Position numbers and translations under genes: made by a program. Positions 43,418 to 52,369 of a DNA stretch of 64,000 bases are shown in pieces (the stretch's first letter is position 1; each line of letters opens with the position of its first letter). The stretch comes from Maribacter sp. MJ134 (GTDB lineage: Bacteria; Bacteroidota; Bacteroidia; Flavobacteriales; Flavobacteriaceae). The stretch is from assembly GCF_003970695.1 (NCBI RefSeq), contig NZ_CP034570.1:1922001-1986000 (forward strand), given 5' to 3'. A model generated the notes under the pieces. It worked only from the letters and a program-made list of their open reading frames with translations. It was not told the origin of the DNA and made no database searches.

Positions 43418-43906
43418 ATGAAATTTTTAAATGGGTACTTTTTATCAATCTTTCTTTTGGCTACTATAACCGGTTGTAAAGAAGAGGCTAAAAAAGTAAT
43501 TAAGACAGAAACCATAGCCTTTACCAAAGAGGGTACGCTACAAATTCTGAAACAGGAAACTGATTCGGTGTTGGTTAATCTTGATATTGAAATTGCAGAG
43601 ACGGATTACGAAACACAGACAGGGCTAATGTATAGAAAGGGTATGGATGATAATCAGGCCATGCTGTTCGTTTTTCCCGATGTTGCCATGCACTCGTTCT
43701 ACATGAAAAATACGGAATTCCCCCTGGACATCATCTATATTGATGAAAATCTGAGGATTGCCAGTTTTCAGGAGAATGCGCAGCCTTTTGATGAAAATGG
43801 ACTTTCCTCCCAAGTACCCATTAAATATGTTCTAGAAATTAATGCCGGTCTCTCGGAAAGCCTAACCTTAGAAATAGGGGACCAAATTACGTTTACAAGA
43901 AAATAG
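43418..43906 (+). CDS. DUF192 family lipoprotein
   Basis: 162 residues with a lipobox (ATITGCKE, Cys20). The DUF192 beta-barrel follows: TQTGLMYRKGMDDNQAMLFVF, HSFYMKNTEFPLDIIYID and a last strand ending in GDQITFTRK. DUF192 proteins are small secreted or periplasmic proteins without an agreed activity. The start lies two bases after lgt, and the GNAT gene begins four bases after its stop, so it is mid-operon. Confidence 0.92.
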   Translation: MKFLNGYFLSIFLLATITGCKEEAKKVIKTETIAFTKEGTLQILKQETDSVLVNLDIEIAETDYETQTGLMYRKGMDDNQAMLFVFPDVAMHSFYMKNTEFPLDIIYIDENLRIASFQENAQPFDENGLSSQVPIKYVLEINAGLSESLTLEIGDQITFTRK

Positions 43907-43910
43907 AGGT

Positions 43911-44429
43911 ATGAACTACCTTTTAGAGGGTCAAGAAACGGAGCGATTGTACTTTAGAAAAGTATTGGCTTCCGATTTTAATGATTGGCTTCCGTTTCAT
44001 CAAGAACCACTCAGTTCACAATTTTGGGATGGACTACCGATAGACCCTGAGGTAGCCTGCAGAGAACAATTTAATCGCACGTTCGAACGCTATAAACAAG
44101 GTTTAGGTGGTATGAACGCACTTATCTCCAAAAATGAAGGGGTTCTCATTGGGCTGTGCGGACTTCTTGTTCAGGAGGTCGACGAAGTGCGTGAATTAGA
44201 GATAGGTTATTCTATTTTACCAAAGTATTGGCAACAGGGATTCGCTTTTGAAGCAGCCCAAAAGTGCAAGCAATACGCTTTTTCGCAACGATGGCCCTCA
44301 CATTTGATTTCAATCATTCATATTGATAATATCCCCTCGCAAAGAGTAGCGCTTAAAAATGGAATGCTCTTAGAGAAAACTACCACCTACAAGAATAATC
44401 CGGTTCATATTTATGGAATCAACGCCTGA
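43911..44429 (+). CDS. GNAT family N-acetyltransferase
   Basis: A 172-residue cytosolic acetyltransferase of the RimJ/RimL-like GNAT group (ETERLYFRKVLASDFNDW opening; LEIGYSILPKYWQQGFAFEAAQ acetyl-CoA-binding segment; SQRVALKNGM ending). It acetylates an amine on a protein or small molecule, but the acceptor cannot be told. It is four bases downstream of the DUF192 gene, and its stop lies two bases before the start chosen for the ABC protein. Confidence 0.88.
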   Translation: MNYLLEGQETERLYFRKVLASDFNDWLPFHQEPLSSQFWDGLPIDPEVACREQFNRTFERYKQGLGGMNALISKNEGVLIGLCGLLVQEVDEVRELEIGYSILPKYWQQGFAFEAAQKCKQYAFSQRWPSHLISIIHIDNIPSQRVALKNGMLLEKTTTYKNNPVHIYGINA

Positions 44430-44430
44430 C

Positions 44431-45654
44431 ATGAAAAAACACTGTGCCGTACTTATCGACAACAAATCTCAAAAAAAGGGACTTATTCATGCCATACTCA
44501 GGAATGAACAGTCTTTTTTCAAGTTTTTAGGAACAAAAAAAGGGACCTTGTTTTCTCCTGTAATGTTATCACAATTGATAGATGAAGAAGAGCGTCATAA
44601 TCACAAAATAATACATCAAAAACAGCCGTTGCGGACTATGTCCAGCGGAGAACAAAAAAAAGCCCTATTACGACACATTTTAGAATCAAAACCAGATTAC
44701 ATCATTCTAGATAATCCGTTCGATAGTCTTGACCATAGTTTTCAAAAAGAACTGAAAAACCTATTACTGGAAGTCTCAGGAGATTTTATTTTTATACAAT
44801 TGGTTAGCAGGGTCACTGATATCCTACCTTTTATCAACCAGTTTACCAAACTGAACGGAGACCGATTAGAATCCATTGGTGAGATGCCTACTGTTATTAA
44901 ACCACAAAGCGATTTTCTTAATGGAAAAATTCCTGCTGCCATAGTACCTATCCGAATGGACAATGAACTGTTGATAGCATTTAAGAACGTTTCCGTTTCG
45001 TACGAGGACAAAGCTATTTTAAACAATATCAATTGGACCGTTAAGAAAGGTGAGTTCTGGCAGTTAATCGGTAATAATGGCTCTGGAAAATCAACCCTAT
45101 TATCCATGATTACGGGAGATAATCCAAAAGCATACGGCCAAAATATATTACTTTTCGGAAAGCGAAAGGGCACAGGGGAAAGTGTGTGGGACATCAAACA
45201 GAAGCTGGGCTATTTTTCACCTGTAATGACCTATAAATTCAGTGGTAGGTTCACCATAGAGCAAATGCTCATATCCGGATTCAATGACTCCATAGGCCTG
45301 TACACAAAACCCACTGAAGTTCAAAAAAGAAAAGCAAAAGAGTGGCTACAGCTTTTAAACCTTTGGCCTGAAAAAGATATGCTTTTCGCCGATAGTTCAC
45401 TGGGGCAAAAGCGTTTAATAATGACGGTGAGAGCTATGGTTAAACACCCGCCATTATTGATTTTAGATGAACCCACCACGGGCATGGATGATGAGGCTGC
45501 CGCTCTTCTAGTGGCCTTGGTCAACAAAATAGCCAAAGAAACCGATACCGCCATCATCTATGTTTCACATAGGAACGAAACGGGTTTACAACCCCAATAT
45601 ACATATCAACTACACATGAGCCCCAAGGGATCTATTGGAGTAATCAAAAAATAA
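44431..45654 (+). CDS. ModF-like tandem ABC ATPase with degenerate first domain
   Basis: About 407 residues from the ATG at 44431; an in-frame ATG 18 bases earlier overlaps the GNAT stop. Two ABC domains are fused, without membrane helices. Domain 2 (~185-405) is complete: Walker A GNNGSGKST, signature SSLGQKRLIM, Walker B LLILDEPTTGMD and H-loop YVSHRNE. Domain 1 (~1-175) keeps a signature-like SSGEQKKALLRHIL and Walker B IILDNPFDSLD, but its N-terminal strand leads into DNKSQKKGLIHA with no GxxGxGKS. It resembles ModF/PhrA-type ATPases whose partners are often unknown. A terminator follows. Confidence 0.88.
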   Translation: MKKHCAVLIDNKSQKKGLIHAILRNEQSFFKFLGTKKGTLFSPVMLSQLIDEEERHNHKIIHQKQPLRTMSSGEQKKALLRHILESKPDYIILDNPFDSLDHSFQKELKNLLLEVSGDFIFIQLVSRVTDILPFINQFTKLNGDRLESIGEMPTVIKPQSDFLNGKIPAAIVPIRMDNELLIAFKNVSVSYEDKAILNNINWTVKKGEFWQLIGNNGSGKSTLLSMITGDNPKAYGQNILLFGKRKGTGESVWDIKQKLGYFSPVMTYKFSGRFTIEQMLISGFNDSIGLYTKPTEVQKRKAKEWLQLLNLWPEKDMLFADSSLGQKRLIMTVRAMVKHPPLLILDEPTTGMDDEAAALLVALVNKIAKETDTAIIYVSHRNETGLQPQYTYQLHMSPKGSIGVIKK

Positions 45655-45690
45655 AAAAGCCGCTACACTTCAAAGTATAGCGACTTTTTA
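45654..45690. terminator. Bidirectional terminator between the ABC ATPase and secDF
   Basis: A long, slightly imperfect stem (AAAAAG-CGCTA-ACTT with AAGT-TAGCG-CTTTTT) and A/T runs at both ends, between convergent stops. Confidence 0.8.
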
Positions 45691-45713
45691 TATTAAGTTA
45701 GTTTTAGTACGTA

Positions 45714-48683
45714 TTACTCCTTACTTCCTGAAGTAATCTTTTTACTAAGTGCATCGTACATGATTGGTGTTGCAATAAATACCGAAGAGTAGGTACCTAT
45801 GATTACACCAACAATCATAGCGAACATAAATCCTCTTAGGGATTCTCCACCAAAAATAAAGATGGCCAGTAATACTACCAATGTAGTTAAAGAGGTGTTC
45901 AAGGTTCTTCCCAGTGTACTGTTTATGGCGGAATTGATATTGGCACCACCTTTCCAGCCACGCTCCGCGATGACCTCTCGAATACGGTCAAAAACAACCA
46001 CGGTATCATTCAAGGAATAACCTATTACGGTTAATATCGCCGCTATAAAAGCTTGGTCAATTTCCATGTTAAAAGGCAACACTTTTCCAAGAATGGAGAA
46101 AACGCCCAACACGATGAGTACATCATGAAAAACGGCTACAACCGCTCCTAAAGAGAATTGCCATCTACGGAAACGCAGTAAAATATATAAGAAAACTACT
46201 GCTAACGAACCTAAGATTGCCAAGAAGGCATTTTTCTTAATATCATCGGCAATGGTAGGACCTACTTTTACCGATTGCAAAATACCTATGGATTTATCAT
46301 CGCTACCAACACTAAAGGCCTGCTCTGTTATACCATCTGGCAAATATTTCTGTAAGGATGTGTACAGTTTATCCTGAATTTCCGCATCTACTTCAATACC
46401 TTCAACATCTACCTTATAGGGTGTCGTTATTTTTATCTGATTAGATTCCCCGTACGTTTTAACATTGGTACCGCTACCAAAAACCGTATTTAATTCCGAA
46501 GCTATTTCTGAAGGATTCACGGGTTGCTCGAAGCGGACCGTATATGAGCGTCCACCAACAAAATCAACACCTTGTTGCAACCCAGGTCCAAAGAACAGGG
46601 AAAACAGACCTACGGCCACTAAAATACCTGATATCACATAAGCAATCTTGCGCTTCACCAAGAAATCTATACTTAGGTTCTTGAATAACCCTTTTGTAAT
46701 GCTCGTGGAGAAATCTAGCGTTCTTCCCTTACCACTAATATACCAATCCACTAATAAACGCGTAATGAATATTGCCGTAAACAAAGAGGTAAGTATACCT
46801 ATAATCAATGTTGTTGCAAATCCTTTAATTGGACCAGAACCAAAAATGAAAAGAATAATAGCGGTAAGACCTGTGGTAATGTTCGCATCTAAAATAGAAG
46901 ATAGTGCATTTCCAAAACCATCGGCAACAGCCTGACTCTTTCCTTTTCCTTTTGCCAGTTCCTCTTTGATACGCTCAAATATAAGAACGTTAGCATCCAC
47001 GGACATACCAATGGTTAGCACGATACCGGCAATACCAGGTAAGGTTAACACCGCGTTTAATGAAGTTAAAACTCCGAATATCAGTAAGATGTTCAACAAT
47101 AGAGCAATATCTGCAAAAGCACCTGCTTTACCGTAATAGAAAATCATCCATAACAATACAATGGCCATGGCGATCAAGAAAGACATGAAACCACTGTCTA
47201 TAGCTTCCTGACCCAATGAAGGACCTACGATTTCGGATTGTATGATTTCAGCAGAAGCAGGTAATTTACCCGCTCGCAGTACATTAGCTATATCCTTAGT
47301 TTCATTAACCGTAAAATCCCCAGAGATTTCGGTTCTACCACCTGTAATACCTCCAACAACGGAACAACCTGGAGCAGTGTAAACTTTATTATCAAGAACA
47401 ACGGCGATACCTGTTTGGTTCACATTGGCATCACTTGTAAGTTTTTGCCAAAGTTTAGAACCCTTAGAATTCATGTTCATGGTTACCACAGGTTTGCTGA
47501 ACTGGTCAAATTCGCCCCTTGCATCACTTACTACATCTCCACTTATTCTTGGCGTTCCGTCGCGGTTAGATTTAAGGGCGTATAAGTTGATAACTTCCAC
47601 ATCATCCGAAGATGGTCTCTCCCAAACAAATTTTACAAATTGAATATCTGCCGGTAATAATCTCCTAATTTCTGGCATTCTTAGATAAGAGCCTATGGTA
47701 GCAGTATCCTTTATAGCTGCCTGGAACATTGCGTTGCTGCCTGGGTTGGCAGGTATGAGCAATTCGTATAATGGATTTACTTGCGTTGCCAAATCCAGCG
47801 AATCCGCAGAAACATCCGAAAGCAAAGAATCCAGCTCCGACTCTTCCTTAACAGGTTCTGGTTCGTCAACCTCTACAATACTTTTCAATTTTTCGTTCGC
47901 CTGAATCAAAAATGTACTGAAACTAGTATTGCTTTGCGGATAGGTTTCCCAAAATTCTAACTGTGCCGTACTTGATAATAAATCCTGTGCACGAGCTATA
48001 TCCCTTGCTCCCGGTAATTCAACCAATATACGGCCAGAATTACCTTCTCTTTGGATATTGGGTTGCGTAACACCAAATCCATCGATACGCTCACGAAGTA
48101 CCTCGAAAGCCGAAACTATAGATTCGTCTATCTTTCTTCTTATGATAGGTTTAACCTCATCATCAGTCATTTGAAAATTAATCTCGTCACTCAAGCCCTT
48201 GTTGGCAAAAATATCAGGGGAAGCCAGTTTTGTTTCTCCCTTAATATTGTCGAAAGCTTCGAAAAAGAGCTCAATATAGGTATCATCACTGTTTTTAGAT
48301 GCAGTATCCGCATCTGCCAATGCCTTGTTGAACACCGGATTCTTGGTGTTATTGGCCAAACCTTTCAAAATATCCTTAACCGAAATCTGAAGGGTTACGT
48401 TAATACCTCCTTTAAGGTCAAGGCCTTTATTAAGTTCTTTCTTCTTTGCTTCCTCATAATTGGTATAACCAAGTATGGGGTTAGTGCCTATGGAATCTAG
48501 ATAACTCGCTTCGAGCGCCTCTCGCTTAGAGATATAATCCTCTTCAGCTTCAGAAATTTTACTTGCGGCGAAGATACCGGCCTCTTTTTCTACTTTGTTG
48601 GTGATAAAAGTATAGGATAGCTGGTAGATACTAACTAACCCAAACAATAAAGCAAATAGCTTTATAAGTCCTTTGTTTTGCAT
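45714..48683 (-). CDS. secDF: Protein translocase subunit SecDF (fused)
   Basis: A 989-residue fusion of SecD and SecF, as in most Bacteroidota. The SecD part (~1-630) has TM1, the P1 head domain (GLDLKGGINVTLQISVKDIL, FGVTQPNIQREGNSGRILVELPG) and TM2-6 (GIVLTIGMSVDANVLIFERIKEE). The SecF part (~660-985) has GVDFVGGRSYTVRFEQPV and GYSLNDTVVVFDRIREV. It uses proton motive force to pull pre-proteins through SecYEG. It lies downstream of mdh and a small SecD-P1-like gene on the same strand. Confidence 0.97.
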   Translation of the reverse strand: MQNKGLIKLFALLFGLVSIYQLSYTFITNKVEKEAGIFAASKISEAEEDYISKREALEASYLDSIGTNPILGYTNYEEAKKKELNKGLDLKGGINVTLQISVKDILKGLANNTKNPVFNKALADADTASKNSDDTYIELFFEAFDNIKGETKLASPDIFANKGLSDEINFQMTDDEVKPIIRRKIDESIVSAFEVLRERIDGFGVTQPNIQREGNSGRILVELPGARDIARAQDLLSSTAQLEFWETYPQSNTSFSTFLIQANEKLKSIVEVDEPEPVKEESELDSLLSDVSADSLDLATQVNPLYELLIPANPGSNAMFQAAIKDTATIGSYLRMPEIRRLLPADIQFVKFVWERPSSDDVEVINLYALKSNRDGTPRISGDVVSDARGEFDQFSKPVVTMNMNSKGSKLWQKLTSDANVNQTGIAVVLDNKVYTAPGCSVVGGITGGRTEISGDFTVNETKDIANVLRAGKLPASAEIIQSEIVGPSLGQEAIDSGFMSFLIAMAIVLLWMIFYYGKAGAFADIALLLNILLIFGVLTSLNAVLTLPGIAGIVLTIGMSVDANVLIFERIKEELAKGKGKSQAVADGFGNALSSILDANITTGLTAIILFIFGSGPIKGFATTLIIGILTSLFTAIFITRLLVDWYISGKGRTLDFSTSITKGLFKNLSIDFLVKRKIAYVISGILVAVGLFSLFFGPGLQQGVDFVGGRSYTVRFEQPVNPSEIASELNTVFGSGTNVKTYGESNQIKITTPYKVDVEGIEVDAEIQDKLYTSLQKYLPDGITEQAFSVGSDDKSIGILQSVKVGPTIADDIKKNAFLAILGSLAVVFLYILLRFRRWQFSLGAVVAVFHDVLIVLGVFSILGKVLPFNMEIDQAFIAAILTVIGYSLNDTVVVFDRIREVIAERGWKGGANINSAINSTLGRTLNTSLTTLVVLLAIFIFGGESLRGFMFAMIVGVIIGTYSSVFIATPIMYDALSKKITSGSKE

Positions 48684-48814
48684 TTTATTCTTGTTTATGT
48701 TGGATATACTATGCCTTTATAGCTATGGCATATCGTTTTAAATTGTAATGTTGGTATTATTAATTGCGTATTAAGGCTTAAGAATAGGTATTGAAGCATA
48801 CCATTTGCCTGTTT

Positions 48815-49426
48815 TTAAGCTAAAGGTCCTGCCCTGACCTCTGGAAAGATATTTGTTATATTGTCTATTGAAATCGCTACTCCGCTATTAACCTCGTACG
48901 ATACATAGTAAGCGTAATTTTGACCAACGTAACATGTTATATTACCGGCCGCTATAGGAAATTTCAGAAGTTCATAATCGTCCTTATGCGATTCAAAGGC
49001 AAACTTTCCGTTTAAATTTAAAGCATCTTCGATTTCATGAAGGTCTAAAACCACCAAACTACACATCTCGGGCAATTCATCTTCGGGAAAATCAACAGGA
49101 AGTTTATCTAGTTCCTCAAGATTTAGTAGCGGTTCATCAGAATTAGAAAGGAATTCTTTTACTTGATGAGCATCGATACTACTGTAATAACGTAAACTTA
49201 GCTGCGCATCGGTATTCTCCAAAACCTCAATATCCGTAATACCCAAAGCTTGAAGCTTTGACGTAATTGTTGCTAGGGCATCGTCCTGAGCGGCACCGGA
49301 TGTAGTATCCGTATCAGCAAATTGCAACACAATTTTTTGATTCACTACTTTGGTCTGCTGTCCAGATATCAACCCTATCAAGGATAACAGAACAAGTAAA
49401 GTACTTATGTACCATTTTGAATTCAT
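48815..49426 (-). CDS. Secreted protein with SecD-P1-like region, function unknown
   Basis: About 203 residues from the ATG at 49426 (MNSKWYISTL); an in-frame start 75 bases upstream adds an unlikely leader. It has a signal peptide (~5-23, LLVLLSLIGLISGQ) and a mature domain whose opening (KIVLQFADTDTTSGAAQDDALATITSKLQALGI) reads like the ferredoxin-like repeat of the SecD P1 head. Two further segments (LVVLDLHEIEDAL and GNITCYVGQNYAYYVSYEV) follow. It lies directly upstream of secDF on the same strand (131-base gap). A role assisting export is suggested by position and resemblance only. Confidence 0.6.
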   Translation of the reverse strand: MNSKWYISTLLVLLSLIGLISGQQTKVVNQKIVLQFADTDTTSGAAQDDALATITSKLQALGITDIEVLENTDAQLSLRYYSSIDAHQVKEFLSNSDEPLLNLEELDKLPVDFPEDELPEMCSLVVLDLHEIEDALNLNGKFAFESHKDDYELLKFPIAAGNITCYVGQNYAYYVSYEVNSGVAISIDNITNIFPEVRAGPLA

Positions 49427-49498
49427 GCGGCAAAGATAAAAATAAAGAAGTACTACACGGTATAATTTTACAATAACTCTGTATTGGAAGTATACCGT

Positions 49499-49534
49499 CA
49501 AAAAAAAGCCTTCATAGTTTAACTATAAAGGCTT
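49499..49534 (-). terminator. Terminator of mdh
   Basis: On the minus strand, AAGCCTTTATAGTT pairs with AACTATGAAGGCTT (one wobble), followed by seven T. It begins 28 bases past the mdh stop. Confidence 0.82.
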
Positions 49535-49561
49535 ATCAATAACGTATTTTTTGTAGATAAA

Positions 49562-50488
49562 TTATAATTCCAACAGGCCGTTGGTCTTTGTGACTCCCGC
49601 AGCACTTTCCTGCATCTTGGTCTTTTCAGCATCGCTTAGAGGAACATCCACAATTCTTTCGATACCATCTTTTCCAAGAATTACGGGCACACCGATACAA
49701 ATATCGTTTAGTCCGTACTCGCCTTCAAGATAGGTAGAACAAGGAAACATTTTCTTTTGGTCGCAAGCAATGGCCTGTACGAGACCAGAAACTGCAGCTC
49801 CAGGAGCATACCATGCGCTTGTTCCTAGTAATTTTGTAAGCGTAGCGCCACCAACTTTGGTATCGGCAGCAACTTGTTCTAAACGCTCTTCTGTCAAAAA
49901 CTCAGATACGCGGATACTATTTCTAGTGGCATGAGAGGTTAATGGAACCATACCCGTATCACTATGACCACCTATGACCATACCATCGATATCCGAGATT
50001 GGTGCTTGCATAGCTTCTGCTAGTCTATATTTAAAACGGGCGCTGTCCAAAGCCCCACCCATTCCAATGATTCTATTTTTTGGTAAATCTGTAGTTTTAT
50101 GTACCAAGTAGGTCATAGTATCCATTGGGTTACTTACGACAATAAGGATAACATTAGGAGAGTGTTGTATTAAATTACTGGAAACGGTTTTTACAATTCC
50201 CGCATTTATACCTATTAATTCCTCCCTTGTCATACCTGGTTTTCTTGGTATACCGGAAGTAATAACGGCAATATCACTATTGGCCGTTTTGGAGTAATCG
50301 TTTGTACTACCCGAAATCTTAGTGTCAAAACCGTTCAAGGATGCCGTTTGCATCAAGTCCATAGCTTTACCCTCGGCGTAGCCCTCTTTTATATCCAAAA
50401 GAACAACTTCCGATGCAAAATCCTTTATTGCAATGTACTCAGCACAACTTGCTCCTACCGCTCCTGCTCCTACTACTGTAACCTTCAT
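49562..50488 (-). CDS. mdh: Malate dehydrogenase
   Basis: A 308-residue NAD-dependent malate dehydrogenase of the LDH-like type. The Rossmann motif VTVVGAGAVGASCAEYI, the substrate loop SGIPRKPGMTREEL (with arginines that hold the dicarboxylate) and the catalytic histidine in GMVIGGHSDTGMVPL are present. It interconverts malate and oxaloacetate in the TCA cycle. Two CAAAAATA strings on the plus strand (50549-50556 and 50570-50577) read as -7 boxes TATTTTTG on the minus strand upstream of its start, so it may have two promoters. Confidence 0.95.
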   Translation of the reverse strand: MKVTVVGAGAVGASCAEYIAIKDFASEVVLLDIKEGYAEGKAMDLMQTASLNGFDTKISGSTNDYSKTANSDIAVITSGIPRKPGMTREELIGINAGIVKTVSSNLIQHSPNVILIVVSNPMDTMTYLVHKTTDLPKNRIIGMGGALDSARFKYRLAEAMQAPISDIDGMVIGGHSDTGMVPLTSHATRNSIRVSEFLTEERLEQVAADTKVGGATLTKLLGTSAWYAPGAAVSGLVQAIACDQKKMFPCSTYLEGEYGLNDICIGVPVILGKDGIERIVDVPLSDAEKTKMQESAAGVTKTNGLLEL

Positions 50489-50768
50489 CTATACTAATTT
50501 AGTTATTGTTAAAATATGTACGTTTTTCTATTTCTGTAATAAGTAGGTCAAAAATAGTTATTTATTGATCAAAAATAGAACGCAAACAGCTCTTTAATTA
50601 TCTTAAATCGTCATGAAAAGTATCGATGAAATGACAATCACGTTAAAAAAACGAACCGTTTAACGAAGAAAACGTCAAATAGTTACCATACAACGAATTT
50701 TAATACTATTAAAATACAACTAGCCGTTATCGTTAATGGAATCCCAAATTCCAATAACCTACTTAACT

Positions 50769-51143
50769 ATGAAGAAACTATTTTCTTTAATGGCAATTAT
50801 TGCCATAGTTTTATCTGCTAATTGCTCTCGTATAGAGCAGAACGATGACCCTATAATCGGTATATGGGTTGAAGCATCAACCTTGTCCGAAGAAAGCACT
50901 TTCAAGACAACAGTACGAAAAGAATGGATTTTCAACGATGTCTACTTGGGTAGATATCACGAAATCAATGGAAACGACATCACTCTCAAAACCGATTTTA
51001 AATGGTCCCAGGAGAATGGCATCTATACCGTTGAATATAGAGGTCTTGAAGATAAACCTAACGATATGGTCACCATTCAAAACAATGAACAAGGTGTACT
51101 ATTACAAAAGACTGATGGTGACTTGTTAGCCATAAAGGAATAA
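50769..51143 (+). CDS. Hypothetical small lipoprotein, lipocalin-like
   Basis: About 124 residues from the ATG at 50769 (MKKLFSLMAIIAIVLSANCS), chosen for its clean lipobox (Cys19). The mature part is a short beta-rich domain (IIGIWVEAS, KTTVRKEWIFNDV, KWSQENGIYTVEYRG, GVLLQKTDGDLLAI), a pattern often seen in Bacteroidota lipocalin-like lipoproteins that start with a 'GxW' strand. Ligand and function are unknown. It stands alone on the plus strand between mdh and the DUF6588 gene. Confidence 0.65.
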   Translation: MKKLFSLMAIIAIVLSANCSRIEQNDDPIIGIWVEASTLSEESTFKTTVRKEWIFNDVYLGRYHEINGNDITLKTDFKWSQENGIYTVEYRGLEDKPNDMVTIQNNEQGVLLQKTDGDLLAIKE

Positions 51144-51218
51144 ACAATTTTAATAGGGCCATGGGAAAGAGTCTGTTCGGAGCAATCCGGGCGGGCTCTT
51201 TGTATTTGGAGTAAGACC

Positions 51219-51259
51219 AAAAAATACCTCCTAAAACACTGATGTGGTCATAGGAGGCA
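51219..51259 (-). terminator. Terminator of the DUF6588 gene
   Basis: On the minus strand, CCTCCTA pairs with TAGGAGG across a 17-base loop and is followed by TATTTTTT. It starts 20 bases after the stop codon. Confidence 0.55.
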
Positions 51260-51278
51260 TTAGACTCTTAACTAGAAA

Positions 51279-52298
51279 TTATCTAAACCCAAAGTTCAGA
51301 CCAAAAGTCAACGTATTGAACTCCGCTAGGGTATAATCTGCGTTTAACCTAAAGAAACCTAGCTTAAGCTTAGCACCTACGTTACCGGTTACACCGTTTG
51401 TTTTTTGAGTTATGGAAAAAGGATCCGTCTCGGTCCGTGCAAAAGGTCCTATTCCAACAGTATAATCCCCTAAGACATCGGTTACGGATTTTCCCGTAAC
51501 ATACCCTAGACCTCCGTAAAAATTTATGATGGGTAATTTGGTTGATACTACAGCATTGAATGCCCAGGTACTAATATCCGATTCAAGTCTTTGGTCACTC
51601 CCACCTATGGTAGAAACTTCCGTAAGATCATAATCGCCGGAAATTTTAGTATAGCCGATTACAGCGGAAATAGCTACCGGTAAAATCTTGTCCGCTGGTA
51701 ACAGTTTGGTAAAATCGTGCTGAAGACCAAAACCTATGATGCCCACAGAAGCGCCTTCGTATTCAATTTTAGGCAGAAATCGCGCCTTTATCTCCGTACC
51801 TTTTATAAGCCCCACACTACCCTGTAGATAACCTGATGGTATAAAATCCAAACCTTCGGCTGAAAGTCCCGTCGGCAATTCAAATTCTCGACGTTCCGGC
51901 GGTAGGCCTGGACCTACCTCTACTTCCACAAATACCCTTATACCTTCTAAATCACCGAGAGCGGAAGAAACTGGCCTTGCTGTCCCGGGATTGTCCACAA
52001 AATCGAGGTTTTCGTAATCACTAGGATTAAGAATAAAGCTTTTCTTGTCCTGTTTATTCTTAAAACCGGTAATATTACCGATTACAGAGATTTCAAAACC
52101 ACCTAGGGGTTTGGCATCTGCTGAATTATACCATCCGGTGGCCATGTTAAACACCGCGCTTTCAGAAACCGGTGACAAATAGTCTGTTGTAAATCGTTCC
52201 GCATCTTCCACTCCTGCCGCAAATACCTCGTTGAAGTCCGTCTGCGCGATAAGGAAAGAAAAACTACACGTTAAAATTCCTGTAAGTAAATACTTCAT
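51279..52298 (-). CDS. DUF6588 family outer-membrane protein
   Basis: 339 residues with a signal peptide (1-18, ending LIAQ). The mature protein is beta-rich and repetitive in the barrel style (YLQGSVGLIKGTEIKARFLPKIE, VGIIGFGLQHDFTKLLP, KLGFFRLNADYTLAEF) and ends in the aromatic strand LNFGFR. It is a DUF6588-type barrel, which I recall as commonly placed beside gyrB in Flavobacteriaceae. It lies 71 bases downstream of gyrB, with a terminator between them. Confidence 0.8.
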   Translation of the reverse strand: MKYLLTGILTCSFSFLIAQTDFNEVFAAGVEDAERFTTDYLSPVSESAVFNMATGWYNSADAKPLGGFEISVIGNITGFKNKQDKKSFILNPSDYENLDFVDNPGTARPVSSALGDLEGIRVFVEVEVGPGLPPERREFELPTGLSAEGLDFIPSGYLQGSVGLIKGTEIKARFLPKIEYEGASVGIIGFGLQHDFTKLLPADKILPVAISAVIGYTKISGDYDLTEVSTIGGSDQRLESDISTWAFNAVVSTKLPIINFYGGLGYVTGKSVTDVLGDYTVGIGPFARTETDPFSITQKTNGVTGNVGAKLKLGFFRLNADYTLAEFNTLTFGLNFGFR

Positions 52299-52320
52299 TT
52301 TTTAAATTTTTACTAAAACT

Positions 52321-52350
52321 AAAAAACCTGCGGTGTTGCCGCAGGTTTTT
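52321..52350 (-). terminator. Terminator of gyrB
   Basis: On the minus strand, a 7-bp stem CCTGCGG/CCGCAGG with a five-base loop, flanked by A and T runs, 20 bases after the gyrB stop. Confidence 0.85.
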
Positions 52351-52369
52351 GTTGTGTAAGTATCAATTT

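Noticed and set aside
48051-48500. 149-codon plus-strand open frame opposite secDF
   Set aside because: It is fully antisense to the conserved SecD head domain and has no family-like content.
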